From NCBI RefSeq assembly GCF_035222275.1, contig NW_026946359.1, forward strand, positions 2,108,001 through 2,172,000: a DNA stretch of 64,000 nt, written 5' to 3'. The stretch's first letter is position 1, and each line of letters opens with the position of its first letter. This DNA is from Podospora bellae-mahoneyi (taxonomy: Eukaryota; Ascomycota; Sordariomycetes; Sordariales; Podosporaceae). The position numbers and the translations under genes were made by a program. The notes beneath the pieces were generated by a model. The model was not told the DNA's origin and did not search any database. It saw only the letters and a list, made by a program, of their open reading frames with translations. This document shows, piece by piece, positions 11,663 to 21,761 of this stretch.

Positions 11663-12676
11663 CTATTTGTTGTTATCCTCCTTCTTCTCCGTCACCTTCC
11701 CCACAGCAACCATGCCCCTAAACCGATCCATAAACGTCTCCTCGCCCTTCTTCTTCCTCTCCTCCCTCTGTTTCGCCTGTTCCTGCCACAGGCCTTGAAT
11801 ACTCGCCGCCATCTCGGCATTAGCCCTATAATCCGCCCTCAACGCCGCCTCCTCGGCCGCCCTATCCTGCTCAGGCAACTTCTCCAACTTTTCCTTCCAA
11901 CTCGCGATCAACTCGGCCGGCGGCGGTGGAATATTCACCTTCCCAGCCGCCTCCCCAGCAGCCTCCTGCTGCCGCTGCCTAACCTTTGCAGCCTCCTCCA
12001 GCACACTCCTAAACTCAGGCGCCTCCCTCCCTTCCTCCTTGGCCCTCTTGATCTCCTCCTCCTGCCTCAACATCTGATGATACAGCTCATCGGCCCTCAT
12101 CTGAATCATCTCATCCTCCTCGGCGCTTCTCCCATAGGTGTTCAGGTACCCCAACGCTTTCAAAAGACGGGATTGGTTGTTGTAGCAGCGCTCGAATTTC
12201 TTGACCTCGTCAGAGCACATTGTCAGCCGGGCTTTGACCCCCCCGGATTTCATGCACGTGGCCCAGGTGAATTGCTCGTCGGCGCAGTTTTCGAGGGCGG
12301 CGCGGCCGATGGCGGCTTTGCGGTCTTTGTACGAGTCGAGGACGTCCATGAGTTTTTCGTGGTCGGTTTTGGTTGCTGCTTCGATGGTGGATTGGGGGGT
12401 GTAGGTTTTCCAGAGGTGGGCGTAGCGGCCGTCGGGGAAGAGGGATTCGGGGGGGACGGTGGATAGGGAGGCGGCGGTTTGGTCGTCTTGGGATTTTTGG
12501 TCGAGCTGGCGGTGTGGTGGGACGGCGGGGGTTGGGGGGGAGGATTCGGAGGAGGGGGTGTATTTGACGGGGGCTTCTTTTTGAAGGAATTCGCGGAGTT
12601 TGGGATCGAGGTGGGCGAGGGGGTCGGAGGAGGAGTTGTCTGGGCTCCCGCCGAACCAGCCGTTGAACCAGCCCAT
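11663..12676 (-). CDS. Twin-CX9C protein, DUF3128/PANTS-like (EMI1-related)
   Basis: Single-exon gene of 337 aa starting at MGWFNGWFGG (12676). The frame stays open upstream to 12838, but that extra part is low complexity and the start chosen matches the family N-terminus. The core near residues 135-185 has two CX9C pairs, CADEQFTWATC and CSDEVKKFERC, as in CHCH/twin-CX9C proteins imported into the mitochondrial intermembrane space by Mia40. The family (PANTS-like, formerly DUF3128) includes yeast EMI1. A DPKLREFLQKEAPVKY motif lies near the N-terminus, and a long charged coiled coil (about residues 215-310) follows the Cys core, making it far longer than the compact animal member. It is convergent with AME1, whose stop is 169 bp away. 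Mitochondrial role is inferred from the family; the molecular function is unknown. Confidence 0.8.
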   Translation of the reverse strand: MGWFNGWFGGSPDNSSSDPLAHLDPKLREFLQKEAPVKYTPSSESSPPTPAVPPHRQLDQKSQDDQTAASLSTVPPESLFPDGRYAHLWKTYTPQSTIEAATKTDHEKLMDVLDSYKDRKAAIGRAALENCADEQFTWATCMKSGGVKARLTMCSDEVKKFERCYNNQSRLLKALGYLNTYGRSAEEDEMIQMRADELYHQMLRQEEEIKRAKEEGREAPEFRSVLEEAAKVRQRQQEAAGEAAGKVNIPPPPAELIASWKEKLEKLPEQDRAAEEAALRADYRANAEMAASIQGLWQEQAKQREERKKKGEETFMDRFRGMVAVGKVTEKKEDNNK

Positions 12677-14307
12677 TTTGAAGGGTGTGTGTGGGCAGAT
12701 TTCGGGGTGGGATTGGGGTTTGCGCAAAGTGGTGATGGTGAGGTGGGTTAATGCGACCTGTGGTGGTGATGGTGGTAAGATAGCTTGGGGAAGCTTGAAT
12801 TTAGGCGGGGTAAAGTGGCAGAAAGAGGTGTCCCACATTGATCTTTGCCAAGATCGACGCCGTTGGCAAGGGTGGGTTCACCTTGATGTTAATCACTTTG
12901 AGGTCAACGGTTGGAGGTCCGCTGGATTTGTATCTGGAAGCTCCATTGGAGAAGAATCGAGATTTTTGTTTGGTTTTGGTTCAAAGTTCTTATATACGCC
13001 TTGACATAATTCCAGACCTTCTCATTCTCAAAGCGACCTACCTCCTCGAGTATGCATTCCACTTCGTGGAGTTTGTGCAAGGCCCGGGTCTCCAGACCAC
13101 GACACGACCATCTGGTCAATGTCGATAGGCCCATCTGGTAGGTTTTGTCAGCCGTGTGTTTACATTTCAGTTCAAGCTGGTTTACTCGAAGGCCCAATTT
13201 TAATTTTCAATTAGGCAAGTTCGTAATCCTCCTTCTTCCAGCTATCTTTTTATTAATAACAACGACCCACCATCTTCTGATCTCAGGCCAGTTCGTGGCG
13301 TATTTATCTAGATCACTAGACTGAGAACACAACCTGGCGGAGATCAAGCCTGAGGACCCTTCGAAGATATCAAATGGTCTAGATGCATGGCAAGCTCCAT
13401 CGCAACGTCTCCCCATGTCGACTTCATCCCCCAGCTCCTGCAGCGAATCATCCCAGAGGCACAAGAGTGGCCAGTTGTTTAGAGTTTTGTTTCGACTTTG
13501 AATTCTCCCGGATTCCGCTTCGCTTGCCATTGCGTTAGTACATTGGTCTCAATGACACGCTATTCGCTAACAGCTCCAGTGTGCTTAGTGGCAGGTGGTT
13601 TCATCGCTGCAGGGCTCTGTGTCAGAGACGCAGCTTGGACCCCTTTTCACATCTCCGTGTTTCCTCCCACGAGCCGCAACCCCAAGACGGAACCACACCG
13701 GATGAATCCAGATGTGCACCACCTCTTGACGCACACTGCAATTGCCTTGGCTGAGGCGGTTGCATTGGCATCAAGATGCACGGCCCAACTGTGTCGTTTG
13801 TGCCAATCACATCTCCAATTGACTGGAAGCGCTCTCGAAGCAACCCTGCCATGTCGCCTCATCAGGAGACTGTTCCCTTCCCAGCGGGTCCCCCTGCCTC
13901 GAAATGGCACCCTCCTCGAGCCTCTCCACACTGCCGGCGAGGGTGGGAGAGGGGCGGGAGCATGGATGACGTTGAATGGTCTATGGTCAGACTCCTGATG
14001 TCGCAAATCCCCATGAGAATAGAACCGTGTGCCGCCATATATCCCTCCTCTATACCCGGCTTCCCTCGTCTATCTCCTCTTTCCTTCCTCTTCTGCACTC
14101 CAAGTTTTGGGCTGTCTGATGGTATCATAGGGCGATTCTCGTTTCCCTCTCTTTCTCTTCACCTTCCCTTCGTGACTGCAGGTCAGCTTAATTGTTTAGT
14201 TTCTTCTACCTTCATTTTATACACGGCTGAGCCGTGCAAGTCTTTCTTTACCTACCTTTCGACCCTATCGATTCGATTTTTGAGTTTCGAGTTTAAAGAC
14301 AACAACC
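12677..14307. other. Intergenic: divergent promoters
   Basis: Between the minus-strand twin-CX9C gene and the plus-strand wall protein gene. No gene recognised. The last 250 bp are strongly pyrimidine-rich (CT tracts around 14040-14170), as is common for leaders of highly expressed filamentous-fungal genes. Confidence 0.55.
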
Positions 14308-15854
14308 ATGTATTTCTCAACCAGAACTCTCGTCACCATCCTCCTGGCCGCTGTGGCCCGCGATGTTGCTGCTCAGGCAGCCGTTCAGTCCCCAGACGCA
14401 CCGGCGCCCAGCGCCATCCCTCCAGAGGTTCTTGCCAGTCAGGCAGCAAGTGCCAGTGCTGCTGCTTCGGCGGCGGCGGCGGCAAACGAGGCGGCAGCAG
14501 CAGGAGGATTGAGGCCACTACCGGGGCTACAGGGCGGTGAGGCAGAGGCGCCAGCAGAACTTAGACCTTTGCCCAATCTTGCTGGAGATGCCGCCGTTGT
14601 GACTCCTCCGCCCGTGGCGGTAACAGCTCCCGAAGCTGCGGAACCAGTAGCAACAGTGGCACCAACGTTGCCAGCAGAAGAATCGGCTGTTGAGGCCCCT
14701 CCTGCACTAATCCCACCTCCTGGCCTCGACGCGGAGGCTCCGGCCCCTGAGCTCGTGGTCCCTCCAGGTCTTGCTACACCGGTAAGTATCTTGATGAAGC
14801 TCTTACAGAAACAGTCACTAATTCGATATATCAGGTTGTGGAAACCCCTGTTGTCGAAAGTCCCGCTCCCGAAGCTGCGGCTCCAGCCCCTGAAGAGCCC
14901 CCTGCCGTCATCGGGTCCTTCACCCCTATCGTGGCCGAGCCCACAGCCGAGGAGACTCCCGCTCTGGCTGAACCGACCGAGGCCGCTGTTGTCCCCCCAG
15001 TCGTAGAAGAACCTGCCGCTGCGCCCGTCATCGGCTCCTTCACTCGTATCGTCGCTGAACCGACGGTCGAAGCCCCGGTCGAAACCCCGGTAGAAACCCC
15101 GGTCGAAGTCCCGGCCGAAAGCCCCGCTGCTGAACCTGTCGCTTCCGAAGCCACTGGGCCCGCCGGTGTAGTCGAAACCCCCGCCCCGGTCCCAATCGGT
15201 TCATTCTCTCAAGTCATTGTTGGCACTGCCCCTACTTTGGCCGTCCCTCAACCCGTTCCCACCGGCGCTGGCGGCTTCGTTTTCCTCAACAGCACAACTG
15301 CTGGTGCCGGAGTTGCCCAGCCCACGGGTGGTCTTCTGCCTCTTCCTGGAGTTGCTGCTCCTTCTGGCGGTCTCCTCCCTATTCCCGGAGTCGCCCAGCC
15401 TTCTGGTGTCGCCGCCCCATCTGGTGGTTTGATAACCCCTCCTGGTCTTGGTGGTGCTGGTGGCGAGACTGGATCTGGCTCTAATGGTGGATCTGGATCT
15501 GGAAGTGATGGTAGCGGCAGCGGCCTCGTCAACCCAGATGGAAGCACCGGAACTGAGACTCTGGAGACGGATCCCAACGTCACTGCTGGGCCTGGATCTG
15601 GCGGTACTGGGGCAAATGAGGTTTTGACCACTCTTACTACCACCAACGCTGAGGGCGTACCTACCACTTTGGTGACTGCTGTGGCTCAAACCACAGGGCC
15701 AAACGGTGCTCAGGTTACTGGAACTGGCAACCTCGCCAACAACGGATCTACTCCCGCCCTGACGGCTGGTGGAGCCCGCTTGGGCGAGGGCATCAACATG
15801 AAGATGTCAGTTTTGGGAGGTGCTGTCGGTATGCTGGTTGTCCTGATGCTTTAA
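14308..15854 (+). CDS. Secreted GPI-anchored Pro/Ala-rich cell-wall protein
   Basis: Two exons, 14308-14781 and 14835-15854, giving 497 aa. Residues 1-22 form a signal peptide (MYFSTRTLVTILLAAVARDVAA). The body is Ala/Pro/Glu/Val-rich, then Gly/Ser-rich, then Thr-rich. The C-terminus is a GPI signal: small residues around NNGSTPALTAGGA followed by the hydrophobic end MSVLGGAVGMLVVLML. Two repeated motifs stand out: L-x-P-x-PGL-like heptads (LRPLPGL, LRPLPNL, LIPPPGL, LLPLPGV, LLPIPGV, LITPPGL) and IGSF-T/S units (VIGSFTPIVAEPT, VIGSFTRIVAEPT, PIGSFSQVIVGT). A VETP/VEVP array lies between them. The 5' leader is CT-rich. No catalytic domain is seen. Likely a structural, heavily O-glycosylated wall or surface protein; the exact role is unknown. 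Confidence 0.85.
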
Positions 15855-16529
15855 GGGGTAACTTGAAAATAGTGGGAAAGTGCCACAGAGGAAAAGGTGG
15901 TGGTATTTTCACTGGTAATAAAGGGGGGTGCTGTGGTTACACAAAGCAATCTTTACGATGTTGTTCTATTTACTTTAGGGGATGAATGCTTGAAAAGCGC
16001 GAATCAGATTGGGGTTTTACTTTTTACTTTTTACACCACCTTTTTGTATATATACGATTATGATACCTTTTACAGCAACCACATCGACGTACGCCAGAGT
16101 AGATAAAAAAAAAAAAACTACAAATTGAGACGAAAATGACACAAGGCTTGGAACGAGGCCACCTGAAAGAATCTGGGGAAGGCACGAGAAAGGTGTGGGT
16201 TGATTTTGCATGGATGACCCCCATCGGCTGAACTACCGGCCGTGGGTTCCGAAACGTGGGTGGTTTCGTCTGAAGTTCTGCCATGTGGTGATGGAAAAGC
16301 CGCGCCTCGGTTGAGAGATAGCTACTCCAGATATCAATTAAGAGCTTCCAGCTTCCGTCTCCCTTGGCTTATCACTCATTGTACATGTCTATCATCCGGT
16401 CTTGTAGTTCGTTGAGTACATGACCGCGAGGGAAATTCACTTGTGTGAGGTTCCGTACTGATAGGAATGACAAAAAAGTCGTCCGAGCAGAGAGAGCTCT
16501 CCTTTCAGTAGCAGCCCTTACAGAATAAT
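15855..16529. other. 3' flank of the wall-protein gene
   Basis: AT-rich sequence with a TTTTTACTTTTTAC stretch and a run of twelve A near 16106. It probably contains the polyadenylation region of the wall-protein gene. No gene seen. Confidence 0.5.
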
Positions 16530-16880
16530 ATGTTCTTGCTAATCCCATCCATCGCCATCCTGCGCAATTGACTGGGGTGGCTGTGATCACTCTCTTTATG
16601 TGAACCCCTGAGTAGTACTACTAACTCATTACACTCACTTACCTTGCTGTGCAGTATAAGAAATCTTTGTGGTAACTTCAACAGCACCTATTGGGAAATA
16701 ATTCCTCCTTGCTAATCTTGTGTATCACGATCATGGTGGAATTACCACGCTGACAGTGATCATGATCTTTCTGACGAGCCCCAAGAAGCACCAACCCCGT
16801 TACACTCACCTGCCTTGCTACAATATATCAATGGACTAGTATCTCCAACATGATCGTGAATGGCATTTTACGCCTCTTCA
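16530..16880. repeat. Two diverged copies of a ~175-bp intergenic repeat
   Basis: CTTGCTAATC followed by a CATCATGG/TGATCA-rich core recurs at about 16533 and 16710. CATTACACTCACTTACCTTGCT (about 16628) matches GTTACACTCACCTGCCTTGCT (about 16800). Spacing is about 172-177 bp. The copies are diverged but clearly collinear. No coding capacity. Confidence 0.6.
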
Positions 16881-17117
16881 GGCCAAACTCGCATCCATAT
16901 TCACTGCATACAGTTCCAAAAGTGGGACCATGCACCCTCTGCACGGCACTTTCTTTTCTTTCGTCTTTTCAACTTACACCCACTCTTCATATCACCTTGC
17001 TCCTTCCACTCTTATCCAGAGTACCTATCTATACCGCCCCCAAAAAATCAGCATCATCTCCTTCCGTCCCCTGCATCCCTAACTCACACCACTTACACCT
17101 TGCTCCCTCTAACTGCA

Positions 17118-17760
17118 TGATGCCATAATGGTAGAACAAGCGGACAAACCTCACAATGTCCGAATCCAGCTTTCAGCGGGTATCACGAATCCGCTCCGAT
17201 AACCGTATAAAACCAGAGACTCACATACAACCACTCAACCCACCTCCTCATTTATTCTATTATCCTTATTTTCATATGACTGCTCTTTTCTTCCTACCAT
17301 TTCTCTTATCCTCAAATCATTACTGTTATTCCTTTATCTCCAAACACCCCACCACTCGGTATCTTCCAGAACGATAACATTTTATCAAGCCACCAACCTC
17401 ACGACATTCAACGCTACCTTTCAGCCATTATCACCAATCCGTGCCATCCACCATATAATTAAAGATACTCAAACATAATCCCTCTCCCCAATTCCTCACC
17501 TTGTAGCATTGTTTTCAATTTCCCCTTCCAACAACCACCTCGCCGTTTAGTGCTTATACACCAGCTGAAAGATATCACATTCCCCTCTCATTTCTTCCCA
17601 AATCAATTCCGTGTCACTGTTTTCTCCTCCAACAACATCACCATGTGGTATCTTTCAGAATGACAACCTTATAGCAAGCCACCAACCTCACCTATCCAGC
17701 ACCATCTTTCAACTGCTTTCACCCAGCCTCGACATCCGCCATACCATCGTGGATCCCCAC
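17118..17760. repeat. Three diverged copies of a ~90-bp element in CT-rich DNA
   Basis: The block GGTATCTTYCAGAAYGAYAAC...AAGCCACCAACCTCAC...TTTCA...CATCCRCCATA occurs at about 17357-17456 and 17645-17750. A weaker third copy lies at about 17118-17210 (AAGCGGACAAACCTCACAATGTCCGAATCC...). Spacing is about 240-290 bp. The surrounding sequence is strongly CT-rich on the plus strand. Meaning unknown. Confidence 0.55.
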
Positions 17761-18749
17761 AAGCACACCCCCGTGCTCCTTCCTCCCTTTTATCCCCCCT
17801 GTAGCACCAACCTCCTGCGTCCGAAGCACCTGTGCACCTTCCCTACCTCCCTGACCCCTTTTATACAATCCCCTTTCCTATCGTCCCTTATCTTGTTCAC
17901 GCTGCCCTGGCATTGTGTGAGCCCCACTTTTACCCCTGAATTTTGCACAAAGAGACAGGAGGGAGCAAAAAACACAGGCAGCAATCACAATTCACTTGAC
18001 CCTGCAGAAAAAAAAAACACAGAGATAGCATAATCAAAATATCGAGAGATGAAAAGTGGGAATTTTATAGCTCCCAAACCGTCTCGTCTCTGCATAAATA
18101 GGTTTACGCTGACATGTTCGTTGCCAAGTCGTCGAGTATTTGATTTTCACACCAATACCAACTTTACAAAATTCAAACATACTTCGCCGAAACCCCCACC
18201 AAGACAGCTTCTCTTTTTTTTAAATAAACCAGTATATTAGGGCTTGTATAAAGGCTATACTATCTGTTATCATCCATGCCTCCAAGACCTCTCTGATCTA
18301 ACGCAAGCTTATTGTTGCTAAATGGTAAGAAGACGAAAAAAGAAAAGAAGAAACCTCCCGAAAGCTAATAACCCGAATACCTAGGTTGGAAGATAAGCTT
18401 TTCCCCAAGTAAAAGCCATTGTGTTCATGTATTTTCCCTCCTAACCGCCTTCCAACCATGCAAATATCAGTGATTCAGTCGAGGATGCTAGGAATCAAAC
18501 GAGATCAAACGCCTTTGTTCGTGTGGGCGGTTCCCACGCCCTCCCCGTCGATGTGATAGCTGACGTGCCAGAAAGCGAGCACTCGCTTTTCTCCCTCGAA
18601 AAATACTCCGCGCGCGCGATCATCTGGAAGAGGAAGAGGTCAGCTCCTTGAGCTCAGAGCCGCCGGCTGAGCAAATCTTGGTAATGTACAGAAGGAAGGT
18701 GTTGGCCCCGAACCCAAGTGTTGAGGGCCAACGTTGCCCTTCCTCTACC
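17761..18749. other. Intergenic: 3' flank of the C2H2-finger gene
   Basis: CT-rich at the left and AT-rich in the middle, with no recognisable gene. The right side should include the 3' untranslated region of the minus-strand gene that ends at 18750. Confidence 0.45.
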
Positions 18750-20563
18750 TCAAAGATCGAAGTCCTGACCGACGCTGTCGTGCTGGTCAGCCGAGTACTG
18801 GCCCTGGTTGTACGAGCCGTAGCCCAGATTGCCCAAGTTCTGGGTCATGTTGACCGCCTGGAAGCCGGGCTGGGGCTTGATGTCGGCGGTGGTGTAGCCC
18901 GTGTAGCCCGCGCTGTAGTAGATCGGGCGAGGCTGGGCGCACAACGGGTTGCCCGTGTAGGTGCCGGCATTCGACAACCCATGCGGATGATAGAACGGGG
19001 CGGCAGGAATGGATGGCTGGCTGGTGAACGCAGAGGCACCAGCATCCCGAGTGGGAAAATGGAAGGGCGAATGGGTCCTGACCGCTTCCGAGGGATGGTT
19101 CGTGCTCATGGAGCGCAACGCGTTGCTCCGGCGGCTGTCATACCTGGCAACCTGTTAGCGGCCATCGAAGTATTCACTTGAGAAGGTCGCTTCTTTTACT
19201 CACCCATAATCTTCCATCGGGCTGTGATGGCGGGTCCCCACCAACGGGCCGTTGGTCATCTGCCAACCGCCGCCCATCCAAGAGTGCTGAGAGGCCGGCT
19301 TGGGGCCATCACTGAACACATCGTACGTCTCCGCCGGGAGATGGGTGTGGGTGGCTGGTCCGACATCGTCATCGATCTCACCATCAGCATCCTCATCCAC
19401 TTCATCAAGTCGCTCTGTCTTGTGAAAATCATTGGGGGCCGCAGTCATCTTTCTGGTCAGGCGGGCCGAAGAACGGCGCGCTTGTCTCGAAGTGGCAGTA
19501 GTGAGCGTACGACGAGCCCGCTTCTTCTTGCTAGGCTCCGCCTCATCCTGGGGGTCGTATTAGTATTCATCTTTGGCCTAAAATGGGATGGAATGACAAC
19601 CGCCAACATACCTGACTGCCATCAATGGAAGGGCTGTCATATACATCTCGCTCGCGCAAACGCTTGAGACCCTCCTCAGTCAGCTCGTAGACTGTCTCCA
19701 CGGATGTGATATCTCTCGACGTTTGCTGCATCTTCACCAAAACAGATGCGTCTTTGCGCTGGTTCCGTTTCTTCTTCTGCGGAGTCGTGGCAGAATCAAA
19801 GAGCCCCATTCCCTCATACACAATACCCTTGAGCTTAGTGGCATTGTCCCCCTCATTGGTGTCTTCGGGCATTTCGGTGCTCTCGGACAGGAGTTCAGAT
19901 GTCGTCCCACTCACAGCAGTTGACTCAGATGGGAAGCGGCGTCTTCTCAGAATCATGCTGTGCTGCTGCTGAGGGGTGCTGGGAAGCGTGGCGCTGTCTC
20001 GAGAACGACGAGTGGTAGGGGTCTGGAAGCCGGAATTGTCGAAGTACCCCTGACGTGTTGAAGAAGAGGACCAACCGTATATAGCTTGGGCGTGAAGAAT
20101 CTCATCAGGCTCGATCTTGATACTATCCATCATCAGAGCAGTGTCATCATCATGAGGGCGGTCTCGAGGCTGCAAGTTGGCCAGGTTGCATGATCAGTGT
20201 GTGTTCATTGTCTGAATGTCACCTCGGAGGTGGAAGCTAGTAACTAACCCCAGAGGCAGAAGCAAAGTTCCGGGCTCTCTTCTTGCCAGTAGTCTTCTTC
20301 TCTTTACTAGCCAAGCGCTCGGCCAGGAGATCATTGATGCCATAGCGAGCCTCCCAGTCGAGGTAGGCGGCAGTATCGGCCTTAGACTCGGGGTCAGGTC
20401 GCAAGCCAACTTTGAATTTCTGGGACAAGTGGCTCTTGGAAGCGATGTGCGTCAAGAGGTGCGAGAGGTCCGAAAAGGTGGGCTTCTTGGGGCAGATCAA
20501 GCACTGCAGCGGGATGACATTGGCGGCGGGGCCGGGCATCTCCATTGGAGCAATTGCGGCCAT
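18750..20563 (-). CDS. Nuclear C2H2-finger protein, function unknown
   Basis: Four exons: 20563-20249, 20169-19612, 19547-19204 and 19143-18750, totalling 536 aa. The introns are 79, 64 and 60 nt, the second with a TACTAATAC branch site. An N-terminal zinc-finger-like segment, CLICPKKPTFSDLSHLLTH followed by IASKSH, fits C-X2-C-X14-H-X5-H. It is followed by a charged segment. The centre has basic clusters (KKKRNQRK, KKKRARR, RQARRSSARLTRK) that look like nuclear localisation or DNA-contact patches, and an acidic DEVDEDADGEIDDD stretch. The C-terminal 130 residues are rich in Tyr, Gly, Gln, Asn and Pro, as in activation or phase-separating regions. I know of comparable conserved proteins in Sordariomycetes but cannot assign a named family. 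A transcriptional or chromatin role is an inference. Confidence 0.72.
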
Positions 20564-21760
20564 ATTTTCTGGGAGGAAGTGAAAGTCAGCAGTTGAGATC
20601 TCGGATTGCAAGTACGAGATGCATTGTGTAAGCCCCAAGCGGGTGGTAACTCACACAATACACACACAGTGAGATCAGGGGTTGGTGGTTGGCTGACTGC
20701 AAGATCAACCCAGGTAAATCAGGGGGCAGTAAATACAGGTGGGCAGGGCAACCAGACGGAGACGGGAAGTGGATGGGTTGAAGGGGACTTCTTCGACCAC
20801 ACAAGGCAGGTGAGATCGAAGAATGCGTGATGTAGATATCGTCCTTCGGTGCCTCCTGCGAGAGTGTCTGATGGTCCTTGACTTCCAAGGTGGCGAGGAC
20901 CGACCACCAGGGTCGTCTGTAGGAGGAGAAGCTGGTGACGCAACTCAGGAATTCTTGATAAACTGGATTTCCAGCAAAGCAAAATGCCCTCGGGGCACTG
21001 CCAACCCGGGCTGCGGAGAGGCACCGGTCGGTAGGGAAGATAGTGGAGAAAAGGGGAAGATGAACTGGACTAACCGTTGAGGAAGGCACAGGTGGGACGC
21101 CGAGATGCGACGGAAGACGGAACGAGGTGAGGCTGTCGATGTGTGGACGATAAAAGGAAGGAGAGGAAGTGGGAAAGAAGAGAGGGCAGGCGACGAGGTA
21201 AGCGACCCCCGCAGGCAGTGAGGCAGTGGTGCGAAAAGTCGAAAGAGTGGGAGGACTGGGAAGGTGGGGGGCAGATTTTTCAAAAGATTTTAAAGAAGGA
21301 AGGAGCGGGACACTTGACGCAACCAATTTTGCAGTGAAGGAAGGTGCAATAAGAAGAGAGGAAAGAGAGGGTGATGAGGGAAGGAACAGGCCCCAAGAAT
21401 GGCCAAGGCTCAAGATGGCGATAGCCCAGGAATGGTGACTATACATGAACTTAGCATCATCTTGTGAATGTATAAAGGGTCTTCTCAGAGATGTTCTGAA
21501 TTACTGAGACGTCACAAGCAAGCCTACAAGAGGCCGCATCGAAGCGCTCCGTGGAAGCGCGTGGCGGCGCGAAATAAAGTACTGGGCGTGTGTGTTAGCG
21601 AATATGTGATTGCGAGCTGAGACGAACACTTGTGTTAGAATACATACGTCTTGAGGGTGTGGCTTCATCACGTATTGATGAAGCAAAGACTTTTGTAGCT
21701 GGCTCGGATGAAACAAAGTGGAAGAGGAGAAGATGTGAGAGAGGTCCCAAATAAATACTC
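20564..21760. other. 5' flank of the C2H2-finger gene, purine-rich on the plus strand
   Basis: The minus strand carries a long open frame (about 20586-21446), but its translation is Ser/Pro/Leu low complexity made by CT-rich DNA. I read this as a long promoter and leader of the C2H2-finger gene rather than a separate protein. Confidence 0.5.
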
Positions 21761-21761
21761 A

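Noticed and set aside
20586-21446. 286-codon open frame on the minus strand upstream of the C2H2-finger gene
   Set aside because: The translation is Ser/Pro/Leu low complexity produced by CT-rich DNA. It lies where the promoter and leader of the gene starting at 20563 should be, and it has no motif.
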